Assembly (NCBI RefSeq): GCF_000732485.2
Contig: NZ_JAQV02000022.1
Coordinates: forward strand, 124,001-188,000
Direction of reading: 5' to 3'
Length of the DNA: 64,000 bases
Origin: Bacillus sp. SJS
GTDB lineage: Bacteria; Bacillota; Bacilli; Bacillales; Bacillaceae
Shown piece by piece: positions 1-9,096 of this stretch. How positions within the stretch are numbered: position 1 is the stretch's first letter; each line of letters opens with the position of its first letter. The position numbers and the translations under genes were made by a program. The notes below the pieces were generated by a model, which worked only from the letters and a program-made list of their open reading frames with translations, ran no database searches and was not told the origin of the DNA.

Positions 1-95
1 TTCATTGCATGTGAGGCTTCTAAAAGAATGGAGGCGAGCTGCTCACCGTACCCATCTTTTGCCGTCAATTTTCCGAACAAACCGAATCTGTCCAT
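1..95 (-). CDS. Antibiotic biosynthesis monooxygenase (ABM) domain protein, 5' part only
   Basis: Only the first 31 codons lie in the window; the gene runs off the left edge. The protein begins MDRFGLFGKLTAKDG, the usual opening of small YgiN/ABM ferredoxin-like monooxygenases, whose first strand is followed by a 'K-x-G-x-x-x-x-L' helix. I chose the ATG at 95 over the one at 101 because GGAGGG (102-107) sits 6 bases from the former and touches the latter. The start is 14 bp past the recQ stop on the same strand, so it may be read through from recQ. Function beyond the fold cannot be judged. Confidence 0.6.
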   Translation of the reverse strand, partial: MDRFGLFGKLTAKDGYGEQLASILLEASHAM

Positions 96-108
96 CTCCA
101 TCCCTCCG

Positions 109-2244
109 TTATTGTGCAGGCTCCGCTTTTTTCAAAACAAGAAAGGCTTTAATCATAAAATAGCTGATCTCTTCCGGGAGAAGCTCTTTAATTGGTTTAA
201 GGCGATCCGCGCCCGCTTCCAAGATGGCTTGTTCAATCTGCTCCCTGTATTTCATTGGAACAAATTCTTCATGCTGAACGATTTCTCCTGCTTCTAAGCA
301 TTTAAGCAAATGATTCTCGACCGTTTGGATGGAGATTTCTCTCTCTTCAGCAATTTCTTTGAATCCCTTCCCATCCCTGTACATCTGGAGGGTTTCCAAG
401 TGAGAGTTCCCGGTAAGTTTGCGTATCGGTTTTTTAGGCGGGGCCTCCTCTGCCAGCTCGCTTTTGTACTCCGGATTCTGTTCTTTAAACTGGAAGATTG
501 CTTGAATAAAAGCTTTCCCATACTTGTCTGCTTTATGCTGTCCAACTCCAGAAACCTGCAGGAATGCCTCCTCGGTTTCTGGCTGCTTCACACACATATC
601 CTTTAGAGCTGTATCTGAAAAAATAACGAACGGCGGCACTTTTTCCTGTTCCGCCAGCGATTTCCTGACTGAACGAAGCTCCTCGAACAGCGGATCTCCT
701 GCAGCAAGCGTCTTCGTCTGTACAGCCTCTTTCCGCTGAACAGGCACGTTCCCCATTAGTACGTCCTTGCCCCCCGGATTCACATAAATCAGCGGATACG
801 TGCCATGCTCCACCCCGATTAGATCCTGCGAGATAAGGAACTCAATAAATGAGGTCACTTCCTTTGCACTCTTATCCTTCATGATTCCGTACGTCGGAAG
901 CCGGTTAAGACCAAGGTCGATTACCTTTCTATTTTGAGAACCGGTTAGCACCTGGGCAACAAGTGCTTTTCCAAAACGCTTCTGCCCCATACGGATTACG
1001 CAGGACAGCACCATCTGCGCCTCTTTCGTCACATCCCGGCTCTCCCTTGAATCCGTACAGTTGCCGCAGCGGCCGCATGGGGGCATGTCCATCTCACTGA
1101 AATACTGAACAATTTTCCTCTGCAGACAGTTTTCCGTATGGCAATAATCCACCATAAGCTGCAGCTTCTCGAGCTCCTGCGGCATGCGGGTCCGGTCGCT
1201 TGACTGATCAATGAGAAACCGCTGAACCTGAACGTCCTGCGGGGAGTAGAGAAGAATGCATTCACTATCAAGTCCGTCCCGTCCGGCACGGCCCGCCTCC
1301 TGATAATAGCTTTCCATGTTTTTAGGAAGCTGATAATGGACGACATACCGGATGTTGGATTTATCGATTCCCATTCCAAACGCCGAGGTTGCCACCATAA
1401 CGGACGTCCGGTCGAGAAGAAAATCCTCCTGGCCGCTGATTCTGTCCTCATCGCTCATCCCTGCATGATATTTTGAAACACGAATTCCGCTCTTGTTTAA
1501 TAGATCATGGAGCTGGTCCACATTTTTTCTTGTTGCCGCATAGATGATGCCTGATTCAGTTTCATTTTTTTTCAAAAAATCCTTTAAATAGGGAAGCCGG
1601 TCCTGGCCTTTTACGACGGAAAAAGATAGATTCTCCCGTGCGAAACCGGTCAGGATGGAGTGATCTTCATCGATATTTAGTGACTGGCAAATATCCTCGC
1701 GAACCTTCGGGGTTGCCGTTGCCGTCAGAGCCATCACCACTGGTTTCACCGGAAGCTGGGTGATCATTCTCTGAATCCGCTGATAGCTTGGACGGAAATC
1801 GTGGCCCCACTGCGAAATACAGTGTGCTTCATCCACAGCGACAAGCGGAATGGAAAGCTCCATCAGCTGATTCATAAACTCATATGATTCAAGACGCTCG
1901 GGAGCGATATAAAGCATCCGGTATTCCCCCTGCTTCGCTTTCATCATGCGTTCATGAACATCCGCTGCCGAAAGCGAGCTGTTTATATAAGCCGCCGGAA
2001 TGCCTGCTTGCAAAAGCGCATCCACCTGATCCTTCATCAGGGAAATGAGCGGAGAAATAACAATTGACGTTCCTGAAAACATAAGGGCGGGAACCTGGTA
2101 GCAAATGGACTTCCCGCCTCCCGTCGGCATGACGCATAGTGTATCGTTTCCTCCGAGAACCGATTCAATCGCCTGCTCCTGCCCGTTCCGGAACGATGAA
2201 TATCCGTAGTGCTTTTCGAGCAGTGACCGTGCCTGTTGAAGCAT
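109..2244 (-). CDS. recQ: ATP-dependent DNA helicase RecQ
   Basis: 3'-5' DNA helicase of recombination and fork repair. Walker A GGGKS is at residues 42-46 and the DEAH box at 138-141, followed by the RecQ-typical CISQWGHDFRPSY loop. The helicase C domain with the arginine-finger region QEAGRAGRDG follows. A zinc-binding RQC cysteine cluster (YCHTENC...CGRCGNC) is near 370-400 and an HRDC domain near 515-590. A helix-turn-helix tail (HTH_40 type, ISIQTVENHL) lies after residue 625. At 711 aa it is longer than E. coli RecQ (about 610), mostly through this tail. GAGAGGATGAAGGCAG precedes the ATG. B. subtilis has two RecQ paralogues; this one has the full HRDC layout. Confidence 0.96.
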   Translation of the reverse strand: MLQQARSLLEKHYGYSSFRNGQEQAIESVLGGNDTLCVMPTGGGKSICYQVPALMFSGTSIVISPLISLMKDQVDALLQAGIPAAYINSSLSAADVHERMMKAKQGEYRMLYIAPERLESYEFMNQLMELSIPLVAVDEAHCISQWGHDFRPSYQRIQRMITQLPVKPVVMALTATATPKVREDICQSLNIDEDHSILTGFARENLSFSVVKGQDRLPYLKDFLKKNETESGIIYAATRKNVDQLHDLLNKSGIRVSKYHAGMSDEDRISGQEDFLLDRTSVMVATSAFGMGIDKSNIRYVVHYQLPKNMESYYQEAGRAGRDGLDSECILLYSPQDVQVQRFLIDQSSDRTRMPQELEKLQLMVDYCHTENCLQRKIVQYFSEMDMPPCGRCGNCTDSRESRDVTKEAQMVLSCVIRMGQKRFGKALVAQVLTGSQNRKVIDLGLNRLPTYGIMKDKSAKEVTSFIEFLISQDLIGVEHGTYPLIYVNPGGKDVLMGNVPVQRKEAVQTKTLAAGDPLFEELRSVRKSLAEQEKVPPFVIFSDTALKDMCVKQPETEEAFLQVSGVGQHKADKYGKAFIQAIFQFKEQNPEYKSELAEEAPPKKPIRKLTGNSHLETLQMYRDGKGFKEIAEEREISIQTVENHLLKCLEAGEIVQHEEFVPMKYREQIEQAILEAGADRLKPIKELLPEEISYFMIKAFLVLKKAEPAQ

Positions 2245-2378
2245 CTGCCTTCATCCTCTCTCAAATCTTCTTCCTCTATTATAAGAGCAGCTGCATGATG
2301 GTGCAAAATGCGGAAATTTATTTTTGGATTACTAAATTTTAGGCTCTTTTAAAGCCAGGTGTTGATTTTTAACACCGG

Positions 2379-2508
2379 TTGATTGGAGTGGAAGGCGTGA
2401 GACTCCGAGCTGAGAGCAGCGGGAAAGGTGAGACCCCGCAGGCGCAAAGCGGCGAGGAGGCTCACCGCCCGCCCCGCGGAAAGCGATCGCCTGCAACGGA
2501 AATCAACA
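2379..2508. repeat. Bacillaceae-type interspersed intergenic repeat (about 130 bp)
   Basis: A GC-rich block (starts TTGATTGGAGTGGAAGGCG, ends ACGGAAATCAACAG) stands out from AT-rich flanks. Its ends are inverted to each other (TTGATT...AATCAA), and the middle has the GAGACCCCGCAGGCGC / GGAGGCTCACCGCCCGCCC pattern I recognise from repeats scattered between genes in many Bacillus genomes. It fills most of the 368-bp gap between recQ and the protease gene and carries no open frame of note. A short inverted repeat (GGTGTT/AACACC, 2359-2376) lies just before it. The family assignment is from memory, not a search. Confidence 0.7.
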
Positions 2509-2612
2509 GCCAAATTTTAAAAATGAGAAACAATTAAAAGAATCATATTGAAAAATATCCCATAAAGCACTAAACTACTAATAGTCTAATAGTCCTAAAA
2601 AGGAGAGTATTT

Positions 2613-3890
2613 ATGTATTGTAAACATTGTGGAACAGCCATCACGGAACGCTCAAAATATTGCCCTCATTGCGGACGTTCCCTGAAAGGCAAACCTTATA
2701 AACTTCTGACCCTGCTAATGTTATCTATATGCATTTGCGCCGGTGTTTTCACTGCTCTATATATGGAAATGACAAATGCTGATTCATCCGCAAAGGAACT
2801 TAAGGCTAGTAAGGCTCCTGCAGTAAATGTGAAAAATAATGATGTAAAACAGACAAGTACGAAAAATATCGAAACTCCTCCTGTACAAAAAGCAGCACCA
2901 GAGCCCGCAAAAGAATTGTCACAGATAATTGACGGCGCACAGCCAAAAGTGTTTACCATTTTAAGTGATTATTCACAGGGCTCAGGATTTCTAATTAATA
3001 ATAAAGGAGACGTCTTAACGAATGCCCACGTGGCCGAAGGAAGTTTGTACTTGACGATCCGCGATAATAAAGGAAACGACCATAATGGAACTGTGATTGG
3101 CTATAGCAATGAAATCGATATTGCCATCATAAGGGTAGACAGTTTAGCCGGCCAGACTCCACTTGCGCTTGAGGAGACGAATGAGTCGAAACTTGGGGAT
3201 GAGGTAATTGCTCTTGGCAGTCCGCAAGGCTTCGAAAATACTGCTACTACCGGTACCATCAGCGGTGTAAACCGAACGTTCTACATAGAACCTCATACGT
3301 ATGAGGGAATCTATCAAATTTCGGCGCCAATTGCTCCCGGCAGCAGCGGCGGTCCGCTCCTGGATGGAAAAACAGAAAAAGTGGTTGCAATTAATTCAGC
3401 CCGCCATGGTGAAGAAGCTACTATCGGCTTCAGCATTCCATTGTTTAAAGTGATGTCTATTATCCATGATTGGGTCAGCCATCCAATGTCAGCAGAGGAA
3501 ATAACCAGTCTATTTTATACGGACGAAGGAACTTACTTTTACCAGGATCTTTACGATGATAGCGAATACTACTTCGACGGCGGCGATTATACCAAGGAAT
3601 ATGATGAAAACACTGCGGAAGAAGAAGACAGCTATGAAGATTCTTATTACGAGGATGCAGAACCCTATGATGAGAACGAGACATTTTACGAAGAAAATGC
3701 AGAAGAACCGCCGGCCTCAGGAGAGGATGAAGATCCATACACGGAAGAGGTTCCAGAAGATGTTTATACTGAAATTCCTGAAGAAGATTTAGAAGAGGAT
3801 GAGGACATTTACACGGATCCACTTACTCAGGATGAAGATCTTCAAGAAGAAACAATTGAAGAAGATGAATCATCGGTTGAGACACCTTAA
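2613..3890 (+). CDS. Zinc-ribbon, membrane-anchored trypsin-like serine protease with acidic C-terminal tail
   Basis: Order of parts: a zinc ribbon (CKHC...CPHC, residues 3-20), one membrane segment (about 31-50), a linker, then a trypsin/HtrA-like peptidase core. The triad can be read as His139 (TNAHVAEG), Asp169 (EIDIAII) and Ser245 (GSSGGPLL). There is no PDZ domain. From about residue 310 to the end the chain is almost all Asp, Glu and Tyr. The likely topology is ribbon inside, protease and tail outside the membrane. A surface quality-control role like HtrA is plausible but unproven. AGGAGAG lies 8 bases before the ATG; a terminator follows, so it is monocistronic. Confidence 0.85.
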   Translation: MYCKHCGTAITERSKYCPHCGRSLKGKPYKLLTLLMLSICICAGVFTALYMEMTNADSSAKELKASKAPAVNVKNNDVKQTSTKNIETPPVQKAAPEPAKELSQIIDGAQPKVFTILSDYSQGSGFLINNKGDVLTNAHVAEGSLYLTIRDNKGNDHNGTVIGYSNEIDIAIIRVDSLAGQTPLALEETNESKLGDEVIALGSPQGFENTATTGTISGVNRTFYIEPHTYEGIYQISAPIAPGSSGGPLLDGKTEKVVAINSARHGEEATIGFSIPLFKVMSIIHDWVSHPMSAEEITSLFYTDEGTYFYQDLYDDSEYYFDGGDYTKEYDENTAEEEDSYEDSYYEDAEPYDENETFYEENAEEPPASGEDEDPYTEEVPEDVYTEIPEEDLEEDEDIYTDPLTQDEDLQEETIEEDESSVETP

Positions 3891-3907
3891 TTTTCACCAA
3901 AAAAAAA

Positions 3908-3946
3908 GCAGAAACGTTCATGTACTTGAACCGGTTCTGCTTTTTT
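3908..3946 (+). terminator. Rho-independent terminator of the protease gene
   Basis: GCAGAA/GTTC arms pair with GAAC/TTCTGC around an 8-base loop, followed by TTTTTT. Confidence 0.8.
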
Positions 3947-4068
3947 CTATTTTTCAAACTTTTGCATATCTGCTTATAAAGAAGGAGTTTTGCTATTTTT
4001 GTCGAATAGCTCTATAAATTAATCATTCCGAAAGTAATAGAGGATTATCCTGCGAAATGAGGAGAACT

Positions 4069-5190
4069 ATGAAACGGTCATTACTCGAATCTCACAAAAA
4101 ACTTTTGGTTCGTTTTCTGGATGAGCAGCAGTCTGTCTTTTTGAATGAATGGCATGAAACGATATTCATCGGGCAAGTGGATCCTCATAAGGAAAAAATT
4201 AAGGAGAATGGATCGACTATGTTCTCTTTAATTAGACATGCGATTGTAGGGAATATATCTGAAGAAGGCATCAAGGAGCTGGCCTTTAAGGTGGCAAAGG
4301 AACGGCTGGAAGCTAATGTGAATATTGGCGATTTTGTCTTCAATGTCAATGCCGGGAGAAGCATTATTATCCGGAACATCTTCGATTCACAGATTCCCGT
4401 TCAGGATCTGCAATTCTTTATTGACCACATTAACCATCAGTTCGACTTGTTTTGTTACCATGCGGTGTCAAAATATACGAATCTGAAAAACCAGGAATTA
4501 AGTGAAAAAAACACGTATATCCATGAAAATCATAAGGATAAGCTCGCACTGCTCGGACAAATGTCCTCAAGCTTTGTCCACGAATTCCGGAATCCGCTCA
4601 CATCCGTTATGGGGTTTATTAAGCTATTAAGGAATGACTATCCTAATTTTCAATATCTTGATATCATCAATCACGAGCTCAATCAGCTGAATTTCCGTAT
4701 TACACAATTTCTTCATACCTCAAAGGCAGATTTTAACGGAACTGAAAAGGAAAACACATCTATATCCAAACTGTTTGAGGATATCCGCGAGCTGACCTAT
4801 CCAAGCATTGTGGATACGGATGTAAATGTGATCAGCCGGATGGAAAGTGACTTGGTCATTTCCACTTATAGGGATGAGCTTAAACAGGTATTGCTTAATC
4901 TTTTTATTAATTCAATTGATGCATTAAAGCACAAAGAGAAGCCTCGAAACCTCCTCATCAATGGCTGCAGGGAGAATGGACAGGCGATTCTTTCCATCTC
5001 TAACAACGGCCCTGCCATTCCAGCCGAAAACATTAAAACCATCTTTGAACCCTTCTTCACGACAAAAGAACTCGGTACCGGGATAGGACTGTTTGTATGC
5101 AAAAAAATCGTAGAAAAGCACGGCGGCTCTATAACGTGTGAGTCGGACGAGGATCTAACTGTGTTTACCATTACTTTGCCTGCCACTTAA
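4069..5190 (+). CDS. Soluble sensor histidine kinase
   Basis: Two-component kinase without membrane segments (373 aa). The first 140 residues are helical and resemble the RsbR-type globin-like N-terminal domain found on some Bacillus kinases and stressosome proteins. Then come the HisKA H-box FVHEFRNPLTS (His171), the N-box LLNLFINSIDAL, SNNGPAIP, and a TTKELGTGIGL G2 box. The 'HEFRNPLTSVMGF' wording is close to the Bacillus sporulation-kinase group, so an input to a phosphorelay is possible. No response regulator lies next to it. The ATG at 4069 is chosen because GAGGAG (4059-4064) is 4 bases upstream and overlaps the alternative ATG at 4057. Confidence 0.85.
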   Translation: MKRSLLESHKKLLVRFLDEQQSVFLNEWHETIFIGQVDPHKEKIKENGSTMFSLIRHAIVGNISEEGIKELAFKVAKERLEANVNIGDFVFNVNAGRSIIIRNIFDSQIPVQDLQFFIDHINHQFDLFCYHAVSKYTNLKNQELSEKNTYIHENHKDKLALLGQMSSSFVHEFRNPLTSVMGFIKLLRNDYPNFQYLDIINHELNQLNFRITQFLHTSKADFNGTEKENTSISKLFEDIRELTYPSIVDTDVNVISRMESDLVISTYRDELKQVLLNLFINSIDALKHKEKPRNLLINGCRENGQAILSISNNGPAIPAENIKTIFEPFFTTKELGTGIGLFVCKKIVEKHGGSITCESDEDLTVFTITLPAT

Positions 5191-5271
5191 AGCATGGGAA
5201 AGCCTATGACTATTGGGTTATTATACCAAATATACTCCTTAAATATCCATATAAAGCACTGGCGTTTACAC

Positions 5272-5310
5272 AAAAAATCGAGTGGAAAACCATTCGGTTC
5301 ACACTCGATT
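5272..5310 (-). terminator. Terminator of the xpaC-yaaN operon
   Basis: On the minus strand AATCGAGTG pairs with CACTCGATT, followed by a T run. It lies just past the yaaN stop and between convergent genes. Confidence 0.8.
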
Positions 5311-5319
5311 AGCACTTCT

Positions 5320-6243
5320 TTATGTTCTGTCAGCAAATTCTTTCTCTGCAGCCTGCTTCTGCATTTGTGCTGTCTCTTGTATTTTCAGCGATTCCTCCAG
5401 ATTTCTGCGCAGCTCTTCCTTTGTTTCATTCACATGCTCTCTTGTGTCTGCACCCTCTGCCATCCGGTTCATCTCTGCATGAGTTTCTCTGGCTTTATTT
5501 TGTCTCAGCATAGCCGATTCCATTGTGATCTGATTTTTCCAAAGCGGGATGGCGGTCAGGATTGATGATTGGATTTTATCAATAAGCAGCTGATTGGTTT
5601 GCTGGATAAGCCGGATTTGAGGAGCGCTTTGCCGTGTAATTTCCCTGCTTACCTTCAGATCATACAGCCGGCGTTCCAGCCGCTCCGCAAAGCGGGCAGT
5701 GTCTTCTGCCTTTTGCTTATGCACCGGATCCTCTGACTTCTCCAAAGCCGGAATCTCTTCCTGCCGAAGCTCCCGCAGCTTTAACTCAGCTGCTTCTATA
5801 TACACGTTCAATTCCTTAAAGTAAGACTGATTTTGAGCAAACAATTCATCCAGCATCGCAACGTCAGCACCCAGTACGTTTTTGCTGTTTTCAAGCTGCA
5901 GTGTGACACGGTCCAGCTGGGCGCTCATTTTATGGTACCTCGAAATAAGCTCCTGGGAGGAAGGGGATTTTTTAAATAGTCTCGTCATGAAATTGAATCC
6001 TCTTCCCCGGTCCGGATCGGCTTCATCCAGCTTTCTCATTAAATCACGGATAAACAGACCAGCATTCCCGCGGTCCTTCTCCTTGACATAGTGCATCATT
6101 TTATTGGAAAGCGAAAGAAGACCGGACTGGGCAGGCACGCCGTAGGATGCAATTTCTTCCCCGATATCTGGATTAATTTGCGCTGCCGTTTCCTGAATCC
6201 TCCTCCGCTCCCCTTCTGAAAAGGTACGTTCCTGCAGATTCAT
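5320..6243 (-). CDS. yaaN: Toxic anion resistance (TelA/YaaN) family protein
   Basis: Helical cytoplasmic protein of the TelA/KlaA family, named for tellurite resistance, with no proven biochemical activity. Diagnostic stretches are the N-terminal 'L..YG...Q..LL.LS..MM' helix, 'RDLMRKLDEADPD', the Arg/Lys-rich 'RLFKK', and the C-terminal 'QIRLIQQTNQLLIDKIQSSILTAIPLWK' region. It is 307 aa against about 360-390 for most members, shorter mainly at the N-terminus. Its ATG overlaps the xpaC stop by 4 bp (ATGA), so translation is coupled. The xpaC-yaaN order matches B. subtilis. Confidence 0.88.
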   Translation of the reverse strand: MNLQERTFSEGERRRIQETAAQINPDIGEEIASYGVPAQSGLLSLSNKMMHYVKEKDRGNAGLFIRDLMRKLDEADPDRGRGFNFMTRLFKKSPSSQELISRYHKMSAQLDRVTLQLENSKNVLGADVAMLDELFAQNQSYFKELNVYIEAAELKLRELRQEEIPALEKSEDPVHKQKAEDTARFAERLERRLYDLKVSREITRQSAPQIRLIQQTNQLLIDKIQSSILTAIPLWKNQITMESAMLRQNKARETHAEMNRMAEGADTREHVNETKEELRRNLEESLKIQETAQMQKQAAEKEFADRT

Positions 6244-6869
6244 TTTAAATCCTTCGCCTGATTAATGGATTGCTTTGCCACATCCAATTCAAAATGCAGC
6301 TGACTGATATCATCGGATAGAACGTGGTACAAATCCTGCTCAATCGTATAAAGCAGCTCCTTCAGCGTCCGGTTTGATTCCTTGAGCGACGAATGAATTT
6401 CATCACTTTTCTTCGGCTGAGCGGATAGAAACGCATACCGTTCTGTAAGCTCGACTGCAGAGTCCAAATGTTTGTAAAAAAACGGCTCTGCCCGGTAAAA
6501 ACGCTGCGGATCCTTTTCGGCAAGGCGGTAAATTTTTCGTACCACCCGGAGCAAATCCACCCTCTGCTTTAAAAGTGAAATACTGCGGATGGAAAAGAGC
6601 GCCCGGCTGAGACGATTGATTTTTCGTTTTGCTTCTTTTAAATTTTTCTGTATATAACGGTATTCACTTCTCGTGAGCTCGTGTTTCTTCAAATAGCGGG
6701 CATGGACGATTGCGGCAGCCGTTCCGTAAGTGAGCGCGCCGCCCAGCAAGGAAATTCCGGAAGCAGCCAAATAAGGCTGGGACAAAGGAAAAAAGCTGAT
6801 CAGCCAGACGGTCATCATAACCGGCATGGCCGTAAACACCCCTGCAACATGCGGGATCAACCGATTCAT
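6240..6869 (-). CDS. xpaC: XpaC-like membrane protein
   Basis: About 209 aa, two N-terminal membrane segments (about 10-30 and 35-55), then a long basic helical cytoplasmic part. It fits the XpaC family, named because it allowed X-phosphate hydrolysis when cloned; the true role is unknown. It is the first gene of a two-gene operon with yaaN, as in B. subtilis. The ATG at 6869 is preferred to the TTG at 6875 because AGGAG lies 10 bases before it. Nothing in the sequence suggests phosphatase residues; I infer it works with YaaN in envelope or toxic-ion stress. Confidence 0.85.
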   Translation of the reverse strand: MNRLIPHVAGVFTAMPVMMTVWLISFFPLSQPYLAASGISLLGGALTYGTAAAIVHARYLKKHELTRSEYRYIQKNLKEAKRKINRLSRALFSIRSISLLKQRVDLLRVVRKIYRLAEKDPQRFYRAEPFFYKHLDSAVELTERYAFLSAQPKKSDEIHSSLKESNRTLKELLYTIEQDLYHVLSDDISQLHFELDVAKQSINQAKDLK

Positions 6870-7090
6870 ATTCAATCGACTCCTGACATAAAATCTTACT
6901 CTTTATACGAATGGGTACAGTTTCCGGTTTCATCTTTCTTATTCTTATCGTACACGAATTGCCCCGTTTCTTCCATAGACCTGGAAAGGTATCGCCAGGT
7001 AAGACCAGAGGCGTATATACAACCATTATAGACACGCGAACCTTCAATCATGCCCGTTCGAGTATAATAGATGGAAAAGGAGTGATCTGT

Positions 7091-7606
7091 TTGCTAATGC
7101 GGCCGGAGAAAAATGACTATCACACATACTATCAATCCTATATTGAACAAATTCCGGAAGGGGACCTGATCGTCCTTCTCGCCGAGCAGCACAAAAACAC
7201 AAGCAGCTTGCTTGAGAATTTGTCTGATGAGAAGGCACTTTATCAGTATGCACCCGAAAAATGGACCATCAAGGAAGTCATCGGCCACATTGCTGATACT
7301 GAACGAATCATGGCTTACCGTCTGCTCGGTATTTCCCGCGGTCAACAACAGGAATTTCCCGGATATGATGATGAGAGCTACGTTCAAAACGCACGGTTTA
7401 ACGAGGTTTCTTTAACTGAGCTGTTGGAAAATTTGAAGGCTGTCCGCCTGGCGACGATTACTTTGCTTAGAGGGCTGCATCAGGATGCGTGGGCGCATCG
7501 CGGGAGAGCGAATGGGGGACCTGTTACTGTTCTTGCGCTGGCGGCCATTATTGCCGGCCATGAGCGGCATCATGTGAGGATTTTGGAGGAACGGTATTTG
7601 AAATAA
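7091..7606 (+). CDS. DinB/YfiT-like putative metal-dependent protein
   Basis: A four-helix DinB-type protein (171 aa). The three metal-ligand histidines of the fold can be read in 'IGHIADTERIM' and 'GHERHHVRIL'. The family includes bacillithiol-S-transferase-like enzymes and DNA-damage-induced proteins; substrate unknown here. The reading frame is open far upstream, but AAAGGAG (7077-7082) sits 8 bases before TTG 7091, so this start is preferred over the far upstream ATG; an ATG at 7097 is the alternative. TATAAT at 7063-7068 is a probable -10 that lies inside the longer frame, which supports the late start. Confidence 0.85.
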   Translation: MLMRPEKNDYHTYYQSYIEQIPEGDLIVLLAEQHKNTSSLLENLSDEKALYQYAPEKWTIKEVIGHIADTERIMAYRLLGISRGQQQEFPGYDDESYVQNARFNEVSLTELLENLKAVRLATITLLRGLHQDAWAHRGRANGGPVTVLALAAIIAGHERHHVRILEERYLK

Positions 7607-7640
7607 AGAGGCACTCCCCGTTCTCTGGGAGTGCCTTTCG
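7606..7640. terminator. Bidirectional terminator between convergent genes
   Basis: AGGCACTCCC pairs with GGGAGTGCCT around CGTTCTCT, with A and T runs on either side. It serves the DinB-like gene and the M48-ankyrin gene. Confidence 0.8.
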
Positions 7641-7642
7641 TT

Positions 7643-8974
7643 TTACTTATATTGATTTAACAGCTCTAAAAATTCTTCATTGCCCGTTTTTTGAGCGATG
7701 TCGAAAATAGTCTCCCCATCGCCGTTTTCATGGTTTGGATCTGATCCTGCTTCAAGCAGAAGTTTTGCTATTTCAACGTTTTCAAGTTCAGCAGCGGTCG
7801 TTAATGGAATGTATCCGTACTCATCTTCAATTTTAGGATCTGCACCATTCTCAAGCAATAGAGTGACCATTTCAGGATCTCCGCCGTACACCGCTCCTAT
7901 TAACGTGGTTTCTCCAATTTTATTTTGTTCATTCGGATCAGCGCCTTCTTCAATCAGCTTCATTGCTTCCTCCGCATTTCCCTCTTCAGCAGCTTTAAAT
8001 AATGGAGGATTCTCTAAGTTCTCATCTTCGCTGTCATCTTCCAGAATCCCACTATCTTTCACAGCAGCTTCAAAGCTTGTGAACGCATATATACCAAGCG
8101 CGGTGAATGCAGCCGGAATAAGAATCCCCGCACCAAGCGCCATAATAATCACATACTTCGTACTTCTCTTAAGCTTTGCTGATTCAGGCAGCCCTGCAAA
8201 GTCTTCGATTGCAGCAATTCTCTTTGGAAGCGGAGGATGGGTGGAAACGAGCTCCATTAAGGTGACTAAGAACCCCTTTTTTTCGTTATACTGCTCAAGG
8301 AATTCCGGCAGCTGAATATTTTTAAACAACCGTTTTCCTGCCGCAAACACCAATAAAGCCTGAATGGCACGATCCGGTTTCTGCGTATAATGAACCGCCA
8401 TCCGGTCGCACGTATACTCACAAGCTCTGGAATAAGCTTCTCCAAGAAATGGTACCCACATGGCAGGAAACACATAAAAGTTTTTCCCGATATGGTTTCT
8501 TTTAATGTGGGCAAGTTCATGTGCAATTACGTATTCAACCTCATCTTCGCGGCCGTCCTCTGCAAGCTCCACAAAATCTGAATACAAAATCACAAAATCT
8601 TTTCCAAACTGACTGAATATCCTGGTTGCAAAAGCATTCAGCACTCCGCCGGATTCAACAATGTAAACCTCGGGCATTTTTTTCAAGCCCATTGCTTCGC
8701 TGATCTGTTTCGTTCTCTCATATAAAGACGGAAACTGGGTTTCTCTTAATCTCACCCCGTTTACTTGAATATGCGCCATGGAAATCGCATGGCTGAACCA
8801 TGTAATCAGGCCCAGCGCAGCCAAAATGACAGCACCTACAACGGATATAAGAAGCGATACAATAATAGCAAGACTCGCAATTAAACAGAAAACAAATAAT
8901 AATTCCTCACGCTTGTGAACAAGCTTCATCTGGTCGGTATTCATCTTTCGGACAGTTCTCCTCTTGAGTTTCAT
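7643..8974 (-). CDS. M48 family zinc metalloprotease with C-terminal ankyrin repeats
   Basis: HtpX/Ste24-type membrane protease. HELAH (residues 152-156) is the zinc site, with the third ligand in a downstream 'GEAYSRACEYTCDRMA' Glu helix. Hydrophobic segments lie at about 26-65 and again near 280-306. After the last one (about 320-443) come three to four ankyrin repeats ('EGADPNEQNKIGETTLIGAVYGG...LLLENGADP'). Plain HtpX is about 290 aa; the ankyrin tail could recruit substrates or partners. The ATG at 8974 is used because TGAGG, 6 bases upstream, would be consumed by the alternative GTG at 8986. Monocistronic between terminators. Confidence 0.9.
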   Translation of the reverse strand: MKLKRRTVRKMNTDQMKLVHKREELLFVFCLIASLAIIVSLLISVVGAVILAALGLITWFSHAISMAHIQVNGVRLRETQFPSLYERTKQISEAMGLKKMPEVYIVESGGVLNAFATRIFSQFGKDFVILYSDFVELAEDGREDEVEYVIAHELAHIKRNHIGKNFYVFPAMWVPFLGEAYSRACEYTCDRMAVHYTQKPDRAIQALLVFAAGKRLFKNIQLPEFLEQYNEKKGFLVTLMELVSTHPPLPKRIAAIEDFAGLPESAKLKRSTKYVIIMALGAGILIPAAFTALGIYAFTSFEAAVKDSGILEDDSEDENLENPPLFKAAEEGNAEEAMKLIEEGADPNEQNKIGETTLIGAVYGGDPEMVTLLLENGADPKIEDEYGYIPLTTAAELENVEIAKLLLEAGSDPNHENGDGETIFDIAQKTGNEEFLELLNQYK

Positions 8975-9060
8975 TTTGGACCTCACAAAGAATTATTCTA
9001 TCACCCTTTCTGTTCCTGAAGTAGGGTTTTTTGGAAAATCTACAAGACTATTTTCTTACC

Positions 9061-9094
9061 AAAAGAGACACTCCCGATGATCAGGAGTGCCTCT
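9061..9094 (-). terminator. Terminator of the kyn operon
   Basis: AGAGGCACTCC pairs with GGAGTGTCTCT (minus strand), followed by TTTT, 2 bp beyond the kynA stop. Confidence 0.8.
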
Positions 9095-9096
9095 AT

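Noticed and set aside
3475-3822. Open frames in other phases over the acidic tail of the protease
   Set aside because: They arise from GAA/GAT-rich codons and have repetitive Lys/Arg or His/Leu composition.
6911-7090. N-terminal extension of the DinB-like protein
   Set aside because: It would cross a likely -10 box and has no ribosome site; the DinB fold begins after 7091.
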